The notes: a model not told the origin generated them from the sequence alone. A DNA stretch of 64,000 nucleotides from Oscillospiraceae bacterium (GCA_003343845.1 QAKK01000008.1:17847-81846), one strand, 5' to 3'; counted from the stretch's first letter, positions 1 through 8,798 are shown. A program made the numbers and translations.

Positions 1-1167
1 ACATCCGAATCGGTCACCGAGGGGCATCCCGATAAGATCTGCGACAAAATTTCGGATGCGATTCTCGATGCCATGCTGGCGGAGGACCCGCAGTCCCGCG
101 TTGCATGCGAGACCTTTACGACGACCGGTCTGATCATGATCATGGGCGAGGTGACGACCAAGGCAAAGGTGGATGTCACCGAGATTGCACGCAAGACGGT
201 CGAGGAGATCGGCTATGACCGCGCGAAATACGGCTTTGACTGCCACACCTGCGCGGTGCTGAACTCGCTGCACCAGCAGTCGCCCGATATCGCGCTCGGC
301 GTGGACAAGTGCGCCGAGGCAAAGGCGGGCGAGCAGAGCGACGGTCTGGACACCGGCGCGGGCGACCAGGGACTGATGTTCGGTTATGCCTGCGACGAGA
401 CGCCGGAGCTGATGCCGCTGCCGATCTCTCTGGCGCACAAGCTGGCGCTGCGTCTCACCGAGGTGCGTAAAAACGGCACGCTGGACTATCTCCGCCCCGA
501 CGGCAAGACGCAGGTCACGGTCGAGTATGACGACGGCAAGCCGGTTCGCATCGATGCGATCGTCGTTTCGTCGCAGCACAGCGACGAGGTCAGCCTGGAC
601 AAGATCCGTACTGACGTGATCGAGCAGATCATCAAGCCGATCATTCCCGCATCCATGATGGATGAGCAGACGAAGATCTACGTCAACCCGACCGGACGTT
701 TTGTCATCGGCGGTCCGATGGGCGATACGGGTCTGACCGGCAGAAAGATCATCGTTGACACCTACGGCGGCTACTCCCGTCACGGCGGCGGCGCCTTCTC
801 CGGTAAGGATCCGACCAAGGTGGACCGCAGCGCGTCCTACGCGGCAAGATACATCGCAAAGAATGTCGTCGCGGCAGGGCTTGCCAAGAAGTGCGAAGTG
901 CAGATCGCATATGCCATCGGCGTGGCAAAGCCGGTCTCGGTCATGGTTGATACCTTCGGCACGGGCGTGATCGCGGACGACAAGTTGTCCGATATCGTCT
1001 GCCATGCGGTTGACCTGCGCCCCGCAGCCATCATCAAGAAGTTTGATCTTCGCCGCCCGATCTACAAGCAGATCGCAGCATACGGTCACATGGGCAGAGA
1101 AGACCTCGGCATGCCGTGGGAGAAGACCGATCTTGTCGATGCGCTGAAGGCAGCGGCAAAGCAGTAA
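1..1167 (+). CDS. metK: S-adenosylmethionine synthetase, 5' end cut by window edge
   Basis: Makes S-adenosylmethionine from ATP and methionine in the cytoplasm. The frame is open from base 1, reading TSESVTEGHPDKICDKISDA, which is the conserved N-terminal ATP-binding motif; only about ten residues should be missing. The MetK signatures GAGDQGLMFGYACDE (near visible residue 119) and GGGAFSGKDPTKVDRSA (near 263) are intact, and the 388 visible residues fit the usual 390-400. Any SAM-responsive leader would lie outside the window. A 16-base palindrome follows the stop, but its T run lies before it rather than after, so I see no standard terminator. Confidence 0.98.
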   Translation, partial: TSESVTEGHPDKICDKISDAILDAMLAEDPQSRVACETFTTTGLIMIMGEVTTKAKVDVTEIARKTVEEIGYDRAKYGFDCHTCAVLNSLHQQSPDIALGVDKCAEAKAGEQSDGLDTGAGDQGLMFGYACDETPELMPLPISLAHKLALRLTEVRKNGTLDYLRPDGKTQVTVEYDDGKPVRIDAIVVSSQHSDEVSLDKIRTDVIEQIIKPIIPASMMDEQTKIYVNPTGRFVIGGPMGDTGLTGRKIIVDTYGGYSRHGGGAFSGKDPTKVDRSASYAARYIAKNVVAAGLAKKCEVQIAYAIGVAKPVSVMVDTFGTGVIADDKLSDIVCHAVDLRPAAIIKKFDLRRPIYKQIAAYGHMGREDLGMPWEKTDLVDALKAAAKQ

Positions 1168-1179
1168 ACGTTTTTTTCG

Positions 1180-1195
1180 GTCGGGCGCGCCCGAC
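1180..1195. repeat. 16-base perfect palindrome after metK
   Basis: GTCGGGCGCGCCCGAC lies 13 bases after the metK stop and is preceded by seven T residues. As RNA it would form a GC-rich stem, but no T tract follows on either strand, so it is not a typical intrinsic terminator. It may stabilise the metK mRNA 3' end. Confidence 0.5.
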
Positions 1196-1200
1196 GATCG

Positions 1201-1246
1201 AATTACCCTCATAGCAATTCGTTCATATATTGCTATGGGGGTGATT
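1201..1246 (+). promoter_or_regulatory. 18-bp stem-loop covering the ribosome site of the next gene
   Basis: Bases 1201-1218 pair with 1229-1246 over 18 consecutive positions (16 Watson-Crick pairs and two G-T wobbles at 1209/1238 and 1204/1243) around a 10-base loop. The right arm contains GGGGGTGA (1237-1244), a one-mismatch version of the ideal Shine-Dalgarno GGAGGTGA. It sits six bases before the GTG start at 1250. When folded, the RNA would hide the ribosome site completely. The ATG at 1235 is also inside the right arm. Confidence 0.7.
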
Positions 1247-1249
1247 TTC

Positions 1250-1534
1250 GTGTATAATGATCTTATCCTGATCCTGCTTAGCGTGTTTGCTGTGTTCGGC
1301 ATCTATGCCGTCATCCGGGAGATCGTCATGGCGTGCACCAAAAGCCGCGGCGTTGTATACGCGGTGCGGTTTGCGGCGGGGGACGACGAGATGCGGACCG
1401 CCGAGCTGCTGCTCAAGGCAGAGCATCTCGCGGGCAAATGCAGGGGCACCGAGCGGCATCCTGTCCTGCTGACCGACAGCGCAGGCTCGCGCGCGGCAGA
1501 AAAATTCGGCTATGAAGTGTATGTAAAACAGTAA
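1250..1534 (+). CDS. Small single-pass membrane protein of unknown function (94 aa)
   Basis: I do not recognise this protein. The N-terminus (residues about 4-30) is one strongly hydrophobic helix, LILILLSVFAVFGIYAVI. A soluble tail of about 65 residues follows, rich in charged residues. GTG at 1250 is chosen because GGGGGTGA ends six bases upstream; an in-frame ATG at 1235 lies inside that ribosome-site hairpin and has no Shine-Dalgarno of its own. The gene ends 10 bases before recD2 and probably shares a transcript with it. Expression is likely limited by the 1201-1246 stem. The coding assignment is supported by the start site, frame length and tight fit between metK and recD2. Confidence 0.75.
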   Translation: MYNDLILILLSVFAVFGIYAVIREIVMACTKSRGVVYAVRFAAGDDEMRTAELLLKAEHLAGKCRGTERHPVLLTDSAGSRAAEKFGYEVYVKQ

Positions 1535-1544
1535 CGGAGGAAGC

Positions 1545-3779
1545 ATGGAGGACGTCAAAGACGCAAAGGAAGAGGTCACCGGCACGGTTGAGTCGGTGGT
1601 CTATCGCAACGAGCAGAACGGCTATACCATCCTCGAGGTTTCCACCGACAAAAAGGAGCTAGTGACGGTCGTCGGCACGATGCCGTTTGTCAGCGAGGGC
1701 GAGAATATTACGGTGCGCGGCAGCTATGTCGTGCACAGCGAATACGGCAGACAACTAAAGGCGGACAGCTTTGAGAAGCGGATTCCCGAGCAGCCGGACG
1801 CCATTCTGAAATACCTGTCCTCCGGGGTCATCAAGGGCATCGGACCGAAGACCGCCGAGAAGATCGTGGAGAAATACGGCGCGGACACCTTTGAGGTCAT
1901 GAGCAACCATCCGGATTGGCTTGCCGATTTCAAGGGGATCTCGCCTCGCCGCGCGCTTGAGATCGGTGACGAGATCCGGCGGCAGATGGGCTTTTACCGC
2001 CTGTTTGATTTCTGCCGTGATGTCGTGCCGATGCATGTGGCGCTGCGCATCTATCAGAATTATGGGGAGCGCGCGGTGGAACAGCTGCGCACCAATCCGT
2101 ATGCGCTCTGCGGCAAAATTCGCGGCTTCAGCTTTACGGCGGCGGATCAGATTGCCATGGGTGCGGGCGGCGCGCCCGATGCGCGGGAGCGCGTGCTGGG
2201 GGCGACCGTGCGCGTGCTGGAACGCGCCTGTGAGACCGGCGGGCACGCTTGCCTGCCGGTGAAGCAGGTTGTCATCGAGGTGGCGTCGCTGCTCGAGCTT
2301 GACCCGAAGGAGGTCGCGGAGCATGAGAAGGACTTCGTCCTTGAAAAGCAGATCGGTTATCTGCACCGCAAGGCGGATTCGCTGCTCTATATCAACCGCT
2401 TTTATGAGGCGGAACGCAGCATCGCAGGGCGGCTTCTGCAACTGGATCGCGCCTGCGTGCGCTACAGAGTCGAGGACATGGAGCCGCTTGTCAACCGCGC
2501 GATGCTGGAGAGCGGGCTGGAATATGCAGCCATGCAGCGCAAGGCGATCTTCGAGGCGGCATCGAGCGGCGTGCTGATCATTACCGGCGGTCCCGGCACG
2601 GGCAAAACAACCATCATCAAGGCGCTCATCCGCATTTACGAAAGCATGGGCTGCGAGGTCGCGCTTGCCGCGCCGACCGGGCGCGCCGCCAAGCGCATGG
2701 CGGAATCCACCGCCTGCGAGGCGCGGACGATCCACCGCCTGCTCGAGGTTGAATTCCGCGATGAGGCGGACGGCGACGAGGGGGCGACCTTTGCCCGCAA
2801 CGAGCACAATCTGCTTGACGCGGACATCATCATCATCGACGAGGCGTCCATGATCGACATGTTCCTGATGCAGGCGCTGCTTGCCGCCATCCGACCGGGC
2901 GCGCGCCTTGTCCTGCTCGGCGACTGCGATCAGCTGCCCAGCGTCGGCGCGGGGAATGTCCTGCACGATCTGATCAACAGCGGCTGCTTCAACATCGTGC
3001 GGCTGACCGAGATTTTTCGGCAGGGCAGCGAAAGCCTGATCGTCACCAACGCGCACCGCATCAACCGCGGCGAGATGCCGGTGACCGATGCGCGGGACAA
3101 AGACTTCTTCTTCATGAAACGGGAGGGCGGTGCGCTGATCTCCACGCTTGCCGAGGTCACGGCAAAACGCCTGCCCGCGACCTACGGCGTCAGCGCCTTT
3201 GATAAAATTCAGGTCATCACGCCCACGCGCAAGGGTGCGGCGGGCACCGAAACGCTCAATCAGCTGTTGCAGGCGGAGCTGAATCCGCCGGCAAAGGACA
3301 AGGCAGAGAAGAAGTTCCGCAATGTCGTCTTCCGCGAGGGGGACAAGGTGATGCAGATCCGCAACAATTACGACCTGACCTGGGACGAGGACGGCAAGGA
3401 GCGCTTCGGCATTTACAACGGGGACATCGGCGTGATCGGGAAGATCTACGACCGCCAGTCCTATATGATGGTGAGCTTTGACGGGCGCGAGGTCAAGTAC
3501 GGCTTTGATCTTCTGGAGGATCTCGAGCTTGCCTATGCCATTACGGTACATAAGAGCCAGGGGAGTGAGTACCCCTTTGTTGTGATGCCGGTGACCGACT
3601 TCCCGCCGATGCTGATGACGCGGAATCTGCTGTACACGGCGGTCACGCGCGCCAAGACCATGGCGGTGCTGATCGGGCGCGAGGACGCGCTCTCCCGCAT
3701 GGTGGAAAACGACCGCGAAACCGTGCGCTACACGGGGCTTTGCGACATGCTGCAAAGCGCGGGGGAAAGCCATGTTTGA
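1545..3779 (+). CDS. recD2: RecD2-type ATP-dependent DNA helicase
   Basis: Superfamily 1B 5'-3' helicase of the RecD2/YrrC type, which acts in DNA repair without RecBC. The 744-residue length and long N-terminal extension with an OB-like start and helix-hairpin-helix region (about residues 75-150) match RecD2 rather than RecD. Helicase motifs are visible: Walker A GGPGTGKTT near residue 348, Walker B IIIIDEAS near 427, LLGDCDQLPSVGAG near 460, and motif VI-side AITVHKSQGSEYP near 664. The start follows GGAGGAAGC. The last 8 bases overlap the downstream comF-like gene, indicating translational coupling. Confidence 0.97.
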   Translation: MEDVKDAKEEVTGTVESVVYRNEQNGYTILEVSTDKKELVTVVGTMPFVSEGENITVRGSYVVHSEYGRQLKADSFEKRIPEQPDAILKYLSSGVIKGIGPKTAEKIVEKYGADTFEVMSNHPDWLADFKGISPRRALEIGDEIRRQMGFYRLFDFCRDVVPMHVALRIYQNYGERAVEQLRTNPYALCGKIRGFSFTAADQIAMGAGGAPDARERVLGATVRVLERACETGGHACLPVKQVVIEVASLLELDPKEVAEHEKDFVLEKQIGYLHRKADSLLYINRFYEAERSIAGRLLQLDRACVRYRVEDMEPLVNRAMLESGLEYAAMQRKAIFEAASSGVLIITGGPGTGKTTIIKALIRIYESMGCEVALAAPTGRAAKRMAESTACEARTIHRLLEVEFRDEADGDEGATFARNEHNLLDADIIIIDEASMIDMFLMQALLAAIRPGARLVLLGDCDQLPSVGAGNVLHDLINSGCFNIVRLTEIFRQGSESLIVTNAHRINRGEMPVTDARDKDFFFMKREGGALISTLAEVTAKRLPATYGVSAFDKIQVITPTRKGAAGTETLNQLLQAELNPPAKDKAEKKFRNVVFREGDKVMQIRNNYDLTWDEDGKERFGIYNGDIGVIGKIYDRQSYMMVSFDGREVKYGFDLLEDLELAYAITVHKSQGSEYPFVVMPVTDFPPMLMTRNLLYTAVTRAKTMAVLIGREDALSRMVENDRETVRYTGLCDMLQSAGESHV

Positions 3780-4500
3780 TCGATTGCTTGATCTTGTGTT
3801 TGTGCCGCGCTGCGTTGCTTGCGGCACACGGATGGAAAAGAACGGAGACGGCTTGTGCGATGCCTGTCGCCGCTCCTTTGAGCATGCAAAGGACGAATAC
3901 TGCGATTTCTGCGGCATGACCGCCGTGCAGTGTCTCTGCATGCCGCAGAATCTGCTGCGCGCCGGCTGCCTGTCCTATCGCAAGCTGCTGTTTTACAAGT
4001 CGGACGGCACGCCGGTGCTGCATCGGCTGATCTATGCGGTCAAGCGACGGAATACCGCGGCGGCGATGCGGTTTCTCGCCCGTGAGCTTGCGGCGAAGAC
4101 CCGCGACATGGTTACGCCCGGGACGATCGTGACCTACGCGCCGCGCTCGGACGCCTCTTTCCGCAAGTACGGCTATGACCAGGCGCGGGAGCTGGCAAAG
4201 GTCTATGCAAAGGAGACCGGTGCTGCTTTTTGTGCATTACTGGTGCGCCGCGCAGGGCATGCAAAGACCGAGCAGAAGCTGCTGAACGCGCGCGGTCGTG
4301 CCGCCAATGTGCGCGGTGCTTTCCGCATGCGGCACTTTGCCGATGTACGGGGCAGGCGCATCCTGCTGCTCGACGATGTGGTCACCAGCGGCGCAACGCT
4401 CGGCGAATGCGTGCGTGTGCTGACGGCGGCGGGAGCAGCCGAGGTGCACTGCGTCAGCCTTGCGCAAACTTATCGCAGGAATAAACACAAAAATGATTGA
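3772..4500 (+). CDS. comFC: ComF family protein (zinc finger plus phosphoribosyltransferase fold)
   Basis: The ComFC family links to natural transformation and late steps of DNA uptake or repair. The 242-residue protein has an N-terminal four-cysteine zinc module (C14, C17, C29, C32) and more cysteines at 44, 47, 54 and 56. A type I phosphoribosyltransferase-like domain follows, with the PRPP loop ILLLDDVVTSGAT near residues 197-209. It starts inside the recD2 3' end behind GGGGGAAAGCC. The enzymatic activity of this family is not settled; a nucleotide salvage role is possible. The mreB promoter -35 overlaps its stop codon. Confidence 0.9.
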   Translation: MFDRLLDLVFVPRCVACGTRMEKNGDGLCDACRRSFEHAKDEYCDFCGMTAVQCLCMPQNLLRAGCLSYRKLLFYKSDGTPVLHRLIYAVKRRNTAAAMRFLARELAAKTRDMVTPGTIVTYAPRSDASFRKYGYDQARELAKVYAKETGAAFCALLVRRAGHAKTEQKLLNARGRAANVRGAFRMRHFADVRGRRILLLDDVVTSGATLGECVRVLTAAGAAEVHCVSLAQTYRRNKHKND

Positions 4501-4525
4501 TTTTACCTGCCAAATAGTATATAAT
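4497..4525 (+). promoter_or_regulatory. Sigma-A promoter for mreB
   Basis: TTGATT (4497-4502), a 17-base spacer and a perfect TATAAT (4520-4525). The -35 box overlaps the comF-like stop codon, and the -10 lies about 40 bases before the mreB start. Confidence 0.8.
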
Positions 4526-4567
4526 CAATGTGTATAACTATGAAATGATGTACCGAAAGGATGTACG

Positions 4568-5548
4568 ATGAGTCGGGATATTGCGATTGACCTCGGTACG
4601 GCAACGGTACTGGTATATGTAAAAGGGCGGGGGATCGTCCTCGAAGAGCCTTCGGTCGTGGCGATCGACAAGGTGACCGATCGGGTCATCTGCGTCGGGC
4701 GCGAGGCGCAGCAGATGCTCGGGCGGACGCCGCAGAACATCGATGTGGTGCGCCCCCTGCGCGACGGCGTGATCAGCCGCTATGACGTGACGCTGCAGAT
4801 GCTCCGGCATTTTCTCGCCAAGTCCTGCGGGAACATGCTGATTCGCCCGCGCATGATGATTTGCATACCCAGTTCCATCACCGAAGTTGAAGAGCGCGCG
4901 GTTGTGGATGCCGCCAACCAGGCGGGCGCGCGCAAAACTTATCTGATAGAAGAACCCATGGCGGCGGCGATCGGCGCGGACATCGATGTTTCGATGCCGA
5001 ACGGCAATCTGATCGTGGATATCGGCGGCGGCACGACGGATGTCGCGCTGATCTCGCTGAACAACATTGTCGCCAGCGAGTCGATCAAGGTCGGCGGCGA
5101 CAAGTTTGACGAGGCGATCGTCCGTTATGTCCGCCGGAAATACAGCGTCCTTGTCGGCGACCGCACCGCGGAAGAGATCAAGGTGCACATCGGGTCTGCC
5201 TGCCCGCGCCCGGAGGAGAAGTATATCAATGTCAAGGGCAGATGCCAGACGCAGGGACTGCCGAAGGCGATCCGCCTGTGCGCGTCCGAGATGACCGTGG
5301 CGCTGGACGAGCCGGTTTCCGCCATTATTGAGGCGGTCTGCTCGGTTGTGGAAAAAACGCCGCCGGAGCTGGTCGGCGACGTGCTTGCCAACGGTATCGT
5401 GATGACTGGCGGCGGCAGCCTGCTTTACGGGTTGGATCAGCGCATTGCAAAGGCGACCGGCATCCGCACGCGCATTGCCAAAAATCCCGTGCAGTGCGTT
5501 GCGCTCGGCACGGGTAAAAAGCTCGACGAGCTGTCGAGAATGTCATAA
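4568..5548 (+). CDS. mreB: MreB/Mbl rod-shape actin homologue
   Basis: Membrane-associated actin-like ATPase that guides peptidoglycan synthesis along the cell body. The start DIAIDLGTATVLVYVKGRG is phosphate-loop 1, IVDIGGGTTDVALIS (about residues 140-154) is phosphate-loop 2, and GIVMTGGGSLLYGL (about 281) is the adenosine motif. The 326 residues are near the usual 330-340. It is preceded by AAAGGATGTACG and its own promoter. No mreC or mreD follows, so it may be an Mbl- or MreBH-like paralogue rather than the mreBCD copy. Confidence 0.95.
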   Translation: MSRDIAIDLGTATVLVYVKGRGIVLEEPSVVAIDKVTDRVICVGREAQQMLGRTPQNIDVVRPLRDGVISRYDVTLQMLRHFLAKSCGNMLIRPRMMICIPSSITEVEERAVVDAANQAGARKTYLIEEPMAAAIGADIDVSMPNGNLIVDIGGGTTDVALISLNNIVASESIKVGGDKFDEAIVRYVRRKYSVLVGDRTAEEIKVHIGSACPRPEEKYINVKGRCQTQGLPKAIRLCASEMTVALDEPVSAIIEAVCSVVEKTPPELVGDVLANGIVMTGGGSLLYGLDQRIAKATGIRTRIAKNPVQCVALGTGKKLDELSRMS

Positions 5549-5558
5549 GAACGCAAAG

Positions 5559-5590
5559 AAGCGGGCGCGCGGAATGCCGCTTGCTTTTTG
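5559..5590 (+). terminator. Weak intrinsic terminator candidate after mreB
   Basis: A six-base stem AAGCGG/CCGCTT (5559-5564 with 5577-5582) with a 12-base loop is followed by GCTTTTTG. The stem is short and the T run is interrupted, so at most partial termination is expected before pepD. Confidence 0.35.
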
Positions 5591-5606
5591 CTGTAGGGAG
5601 GTACAT

Positions 5607-7037
5607 ATGGGGTCTGTATTTGAAAACCGCGAGCCGCATCGCGCACTGGAGCTGTTCGGCGAGCTTTCCGCCATTCCGCGTTCGTCGGGAAATGAGGGCG
5701 GCGCGGCAGACTGGCTGGAAGCCTTTGCAAAGAAAAATAATCTGAAATGCTACCGCGACGCGGCAAACAATGTGCTGCTGCGCTATGTGCCAGAGAAGGC
5801 GGAGGCAGAACCGCTTCTGCTGCAGGGGCACACCGATATGGTCTGCGTCAAGGAATCATGGTCAGACCACAATTTCGCAACCGATCCGCTGGAGCTGTTC
5901 GTCGATGAAAACGGCTGGCTCGGCGCAAAGGGCACGACTCTCGGTGCGGATGACGGCATCGGCGTGACGCTTGCGCTTGCGCTGCTGGAAGAAAAGCCGC
6001 ACCGTGTGCTGGAATGCCTCTTTACCACCTCGGAAGAAACCGGCATGGACGGCGCGGTTGCCTTTGACTATTCAAAGATTACCGCACGGCAGATGCTCAA
6101 CCTCGATTCCGAGGATGAGAACGAAGCAATCGTCAGCTGCGCAGGCGGCTGTCATCTTAAAATTCATCGGACTTTTGGCAAGACGGCAGCAAGCGGCAGC
6201 GCGCTGCGCGTCCGTGTCGGCGGCTTTGCGGGCGGACATTCCGGCTCGGATATCCACCTCGGCAAGGTCAATGCCGCGCGCAGACTCGGCAAGCTGCTCA
6301 CCAAGATCTGTGAGAAGTATGACTGCCGTCTGATCCGTTTCGAGGGCGGCGAAAAGGATAACGCGATCCCGACCGACGCCTATGCGGAGTTGCTTATCGG
6401 CGAGGGTGCCGAGCCGGAGCTTGCCGAGCTGTTCAAGCGCGCGCAGAAGACGGTTACGGCTGCGGATGCGGAGGCAGAGATCAGTTTTGAACGTTACAGC
6501 TACAGCGGCGATGCGTTTGACACCCATGCCACAAAGCAGATCTGCAAGCTGATTGCCACCATTCCGAACGGCGTAGTTTCGCGCTATGAGCACATCGACC
6601 TTGTGAAGACTTCGCTCAATACCGGCGTTGTCCGCGCGGCGGACGGCGAATTTCTGCTGCACAGCATGATCCGTTCCTCCGACGATGCCGAGAAGGATCA
6701 GCTGACCGACGAGGTCTGCGCACTTGCCGCCGGTATGGGTTTCTCTTACGAAAAGGATGGGCAGTATCCGTCCTGGGGCTATGCGGAGCATTCGCCCCTG
6801 CGTGAAATCTATATCGACGCCTACCGCAGGGTTTACGGGCACGAGCCGCGCGTCTGCGGCATCCATGCGGGTCTGGAATGCGGCTTCATCAAATCGGCGA
6901 TTCCGGATATGGACATTCTGTCGCTCGGACCGACCATGCGGGACATCCATACGGTGAACGAGCGCCTGGACATGGATTCCTGCGCGCGTTTCATGCAGAT
7001 GCTGCGCCTGATCGTACACGGACATGAAGCAAAGTAA
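5607..7037 (+). CDS. pepD: Aminoacyl-histidine dipeptidase (M20 metallopeptidase)
   Basis: Cytoplasmic PepD-type zinc dipeptidase with broad Xaa-His and related substrates. The metal and catalytic motifs of clan MH are visible: LLLQGHTDMVCVK (about residues 70-82), GTTLGADDGIG (about 110), TTSEETGMDGA (about 138) and HAGLECG near the C-terminus. The length of 476 residues is typical. ATG 5607 is chosen over upstream in-frame codons because GGGAGGTACAT directly precedes it and family N-termini begin with a similar LFGELSAIPRSSGNE block. The downstream gene starts inside its last 14 bases. Confidence 0.95.
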   Translation: MGSVFENREPHRALELFGELSAIPRSSGNEGGAADWLEAFAKKNNLKCYRDAANNVLLRYVPEKAEAEPLLLQGHTDMVCVKESWSDHNFATDPLELFVDENGWLGAKGTTLGADDGIGVTLALALLEEKPHRVLECLFTTSEETGMDGAVAFDYSKITARQMLNLDSEDENEAIVSCAGGCHLKIHRTFGKTAASGSALRVRVGGFAGGHSGSDIHLGKVNAARRLGKLLTKICEKYDCRLIRFEGGEKDNAIPTDAYAELLIGEGAEPELAELFKRAQKTVTAADAEAEISFERYSYSGDAFDTHATKQICKLIATIPNGVVSRYEHIDLVKTSLNTGVVRAADGEFLLHSMIRSSDDAEKDQLTDEVCALAAGMGFSYEKDGQYPSWGYAEHSPLREIYIDAYRRVYGHEPRVCGIHAGLECGFIKSAIPDMDILSLGPTMRDIHTVNERLDMDSCARFMQMLRLIVHGHEAK

Positions 7038-7908
7038 ACGAAATCGAAAGTGGCTGATCGTCGCCGCGCTGTGCCTGCTCCTTGCAGCGGTCGCGGCGGC
7101 GATCTTCTTTGCGGCGGCGGACAGGTCGGCGCCGGACGACATACCGGCAGATGCGCAGGCGCAGATCGCCGTGCATTTTGTGGATGTCGGAGAGGGCGAT
7201 TGCGCGATCGTCGAGACGCCGGACGGCAATATTCTCATTGATGCTGGGACAAAGCAGAGCGAGGCGGCGATCAGACGCTGCATCGACGACCTCGGCATCA
7301 CGGCGTTTGCCTATGCCATCTTCACGCACCCGCATGCCGACCATATCGGCAGTGCGGCGGCGCTTGTCGAAGCCTATCCGATAGACAGCGTCGTCATGCC
7401 GAACGCGGTCTCCACTTCAAAAACCTTTGAGAAGCTGGTTGCGGCGATTGAAGAGAAGGACTGCCGCGTCATCGAGGGAAAAGCAGGCAAGCATCTGACG
7501 CTCGGCGCGCTGACCATTGATCTGCTCGCACCCTGCAAAGCGTATGACGACCTCAACAACATGAGCGTTGTCGTCCTGCTGACCTACGGGAACGGTACTT
7601 TCCTGTTCACAGGCGATGCCGAGACGCTGTCGGAGACGGATATGCTGGAAAACGGTGTGCCGCCCTGCGACGTCCTCAAGGTCGGGCATCACGGCTCGTC
7701 GACCTCGTCGAGCGAGGCGTTCATCGAGGCGGTATCGCCGCAGATCGCGGTCATTTCGGTCGGCGACGGCAATTCCTACGGACACCCGCATGCATCGACA
7801 CTGGATCGTCTCGAGGCGCATGACGTGCAGATCTACCGCACCGATCTCTGCGGCACGATCACGATCACCTGCGACGGCACACAGTTTGGAATTGAAACCG
7901 AAAAATAA
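7024..7908 (+). CDS. Membrane-anchored or secreted ComEC-like metallo-beta-lactamase fold protein
   Basis: The N-terminal helix (residues about 10-32) is a signal anchor or signal peptide after a basic KQSKRNRKW stretch. The remainder is a metallo-beta-lactamase domain like the C-terminal part of ComEC/Rec2. VHFVDVGEGDCAIVE leads in, HPHADH (about 102-107) is the metal site, and VGHHGSSTSSS and a late GHPHAS supply further ligands. At 294 residues it lacks the transmembrane channel of real ComEC. It is probably an extracytoplasmic nuclease or phosphodiesterase; the substrate is unknown. It starts 14 bases inside pepD. Confidence 0.88.
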   Translation: MKQSKRNRKWLIVAALCLLLAAVAAAIFFAAADRSAPDDIPADAQAQIAVHFVDVGEGDCAIVETPDGNILIDAGTKQSEAAIRRCIDDLGITAFAYAIFTHPHADHIGSAAALVEAYPIDSVVMPNAVSTSKTFEKLVAAIEEKDCRVIEGKAGKHLTLGALTIDLLAPCKAYDDLNNMSVVVLLTYGNGTFLFTGDAETLSETDMLENGVPPCDVLKVGHHGSSTSSSEAFIEAVSPQIAVISVGDGNSYGHPHASTLDRLEAHDVQIYRTDLCGTITITCDGTQFGIETEK

Positions 7909-7945
7909 GAGAAGGACGCACGATGTGCGTCCTTCTCTTATTTTT
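7901..7945. terminator. Perfect bidirectional terminator between the MBL gene and spo0A
   Basis: Bases 7901-7921 and 7925-7945 form a flawless 21-bp inverted repeat with a three-base loop (GAT). A GC-rich core is flanked by A and T runs, so it terminates transcription from both convergent sides. The left arm includes the stop codon of the upstream gene, and spo0A ends 8 bases past the right arm. Confidence 0.92.
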
Positions 7946-7952
7946 ATCTATC

Positions 7953-8753
7953 TTAAAACAGCTTGAGTTTAAGCCGCAGATTGTCTGCAATCATCGCGAT
8001 GAATTCCGAGTTGGTCGGTTTGCCGCGGTTGTTCTGAATCGTGTAGCCGAAATAGGAGTTGAGCGTGTCCACGTCGCCGCGATCCCATGCAACCTCAATG
8101 GCATGGCGAATGGCGCGTTCCACGCGTGAGGTCGTGGTTGCGTATTTCTTCGCCACGGAGGGGTAGAGTACCTTGGTGACCGAGTTGATGATCTCACTGT
8201 CACTGATGGTCATCAGGATGGCGGTGCGCAGATACTGATACCCTTTGATGTGCGCGGGAACGCCGATCTGATGGATGATCTGCGTGACCTGCGTTTCAAG
8301 GTCGAGATCGCTTTTGCCGCACGGCTCGGGTGTGACGGTTGCCGTCGGCAGCGCGGCACGCGGCTTGTTGCGGCGGGCTGCAATGGCGTCGATATGTTCG
8401 ATCATGCTGGAGTAGTTGTAGGGCTTCATCAGGCAAAGCTCTGCACCGAGGTTGGTTGCTTCAATGAACAGATTCTGATTCGGCACAGCCGAAACGAGGA
8501 TAAAGGCGGTTGGCATATCCTTGCCGAAATCCAACGTCCGCGCGTCCCGCAGAATGCCGATGCCGTCCAGCTTCGTCAGCCAGACGTCGATGATGGCAAC
8601 ATCCGGGTGGTTGCGGCTGATTTTCAGAAAAGCGTCTTCACCGTTCAGGGCAATATCTACATTCCGGTATCCGGCACGGAAGAGATTTTCCTTCAAAAAG
8701 TTTCTCTGTTCGACATTTTCATCGGCAATTAAAATCTTGGTGTTGAGTTCCAT
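7953..8753 (-). CDS. spo0A: Stage 0 sporulation master response regulator Spo0A
   Basis: Spo0A is the phosphorelay-fed transcription factor that commits cells to sporulation. The receiver domain (about 1-125) has acidic D11/E12, phospho-acceptor D56 in AIIDVWLTKLDG, and the switch lysine in LMKPYN. The C-terminal DNA-binding domain keeps the near-invariant SRVERAIRHAIEVAW and KPTNSEFIAMIAD. The length, 266, matches the 267 of Bacillus. GGAG lies 12 bases before the ATG, slightly long. It has its own promoter (8799-8827) and a shared terminator. No cognate kinase is nearby. Confidence 0.98.
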   Translation of the reverse strand: MELNTKILIADENVEQRNFLKENLFRAGYRNVDIALNGEDAFLKISRNHPDVAIIDVWLTKLDGIGILRDARTLDFGKDMPTAFILVSAVPNQNLFIEATNLGAELCLMKPYNYSSMIEHIDAIAARRNKPRAALPTATVTPEPCGKSDLDLETQVTQIIHQIGVPAHIKGYQYLRTAILMTISDSEIINSVTKVLYPSVAKKYATTTSRVERAIRHAIEVAWDRGDVDTLNSYFGYTIQNNRGKPTNSEFIAMIADNLRLKLKLF

Positions 8754-8798
8754 GGCGCTTATGTGCTCCTTCTTCTTTTGTTTTGATTTTGTGATATT

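Noticed and set aside
1755..3941. 728-codon open frame on the minus strand opposite recD2
   Set aside because: It is antisense to an unmistakable helicase, has low-complexity H/R/D-rich text and no ribosome site; GC-rich third positions keep the opposite frame open.
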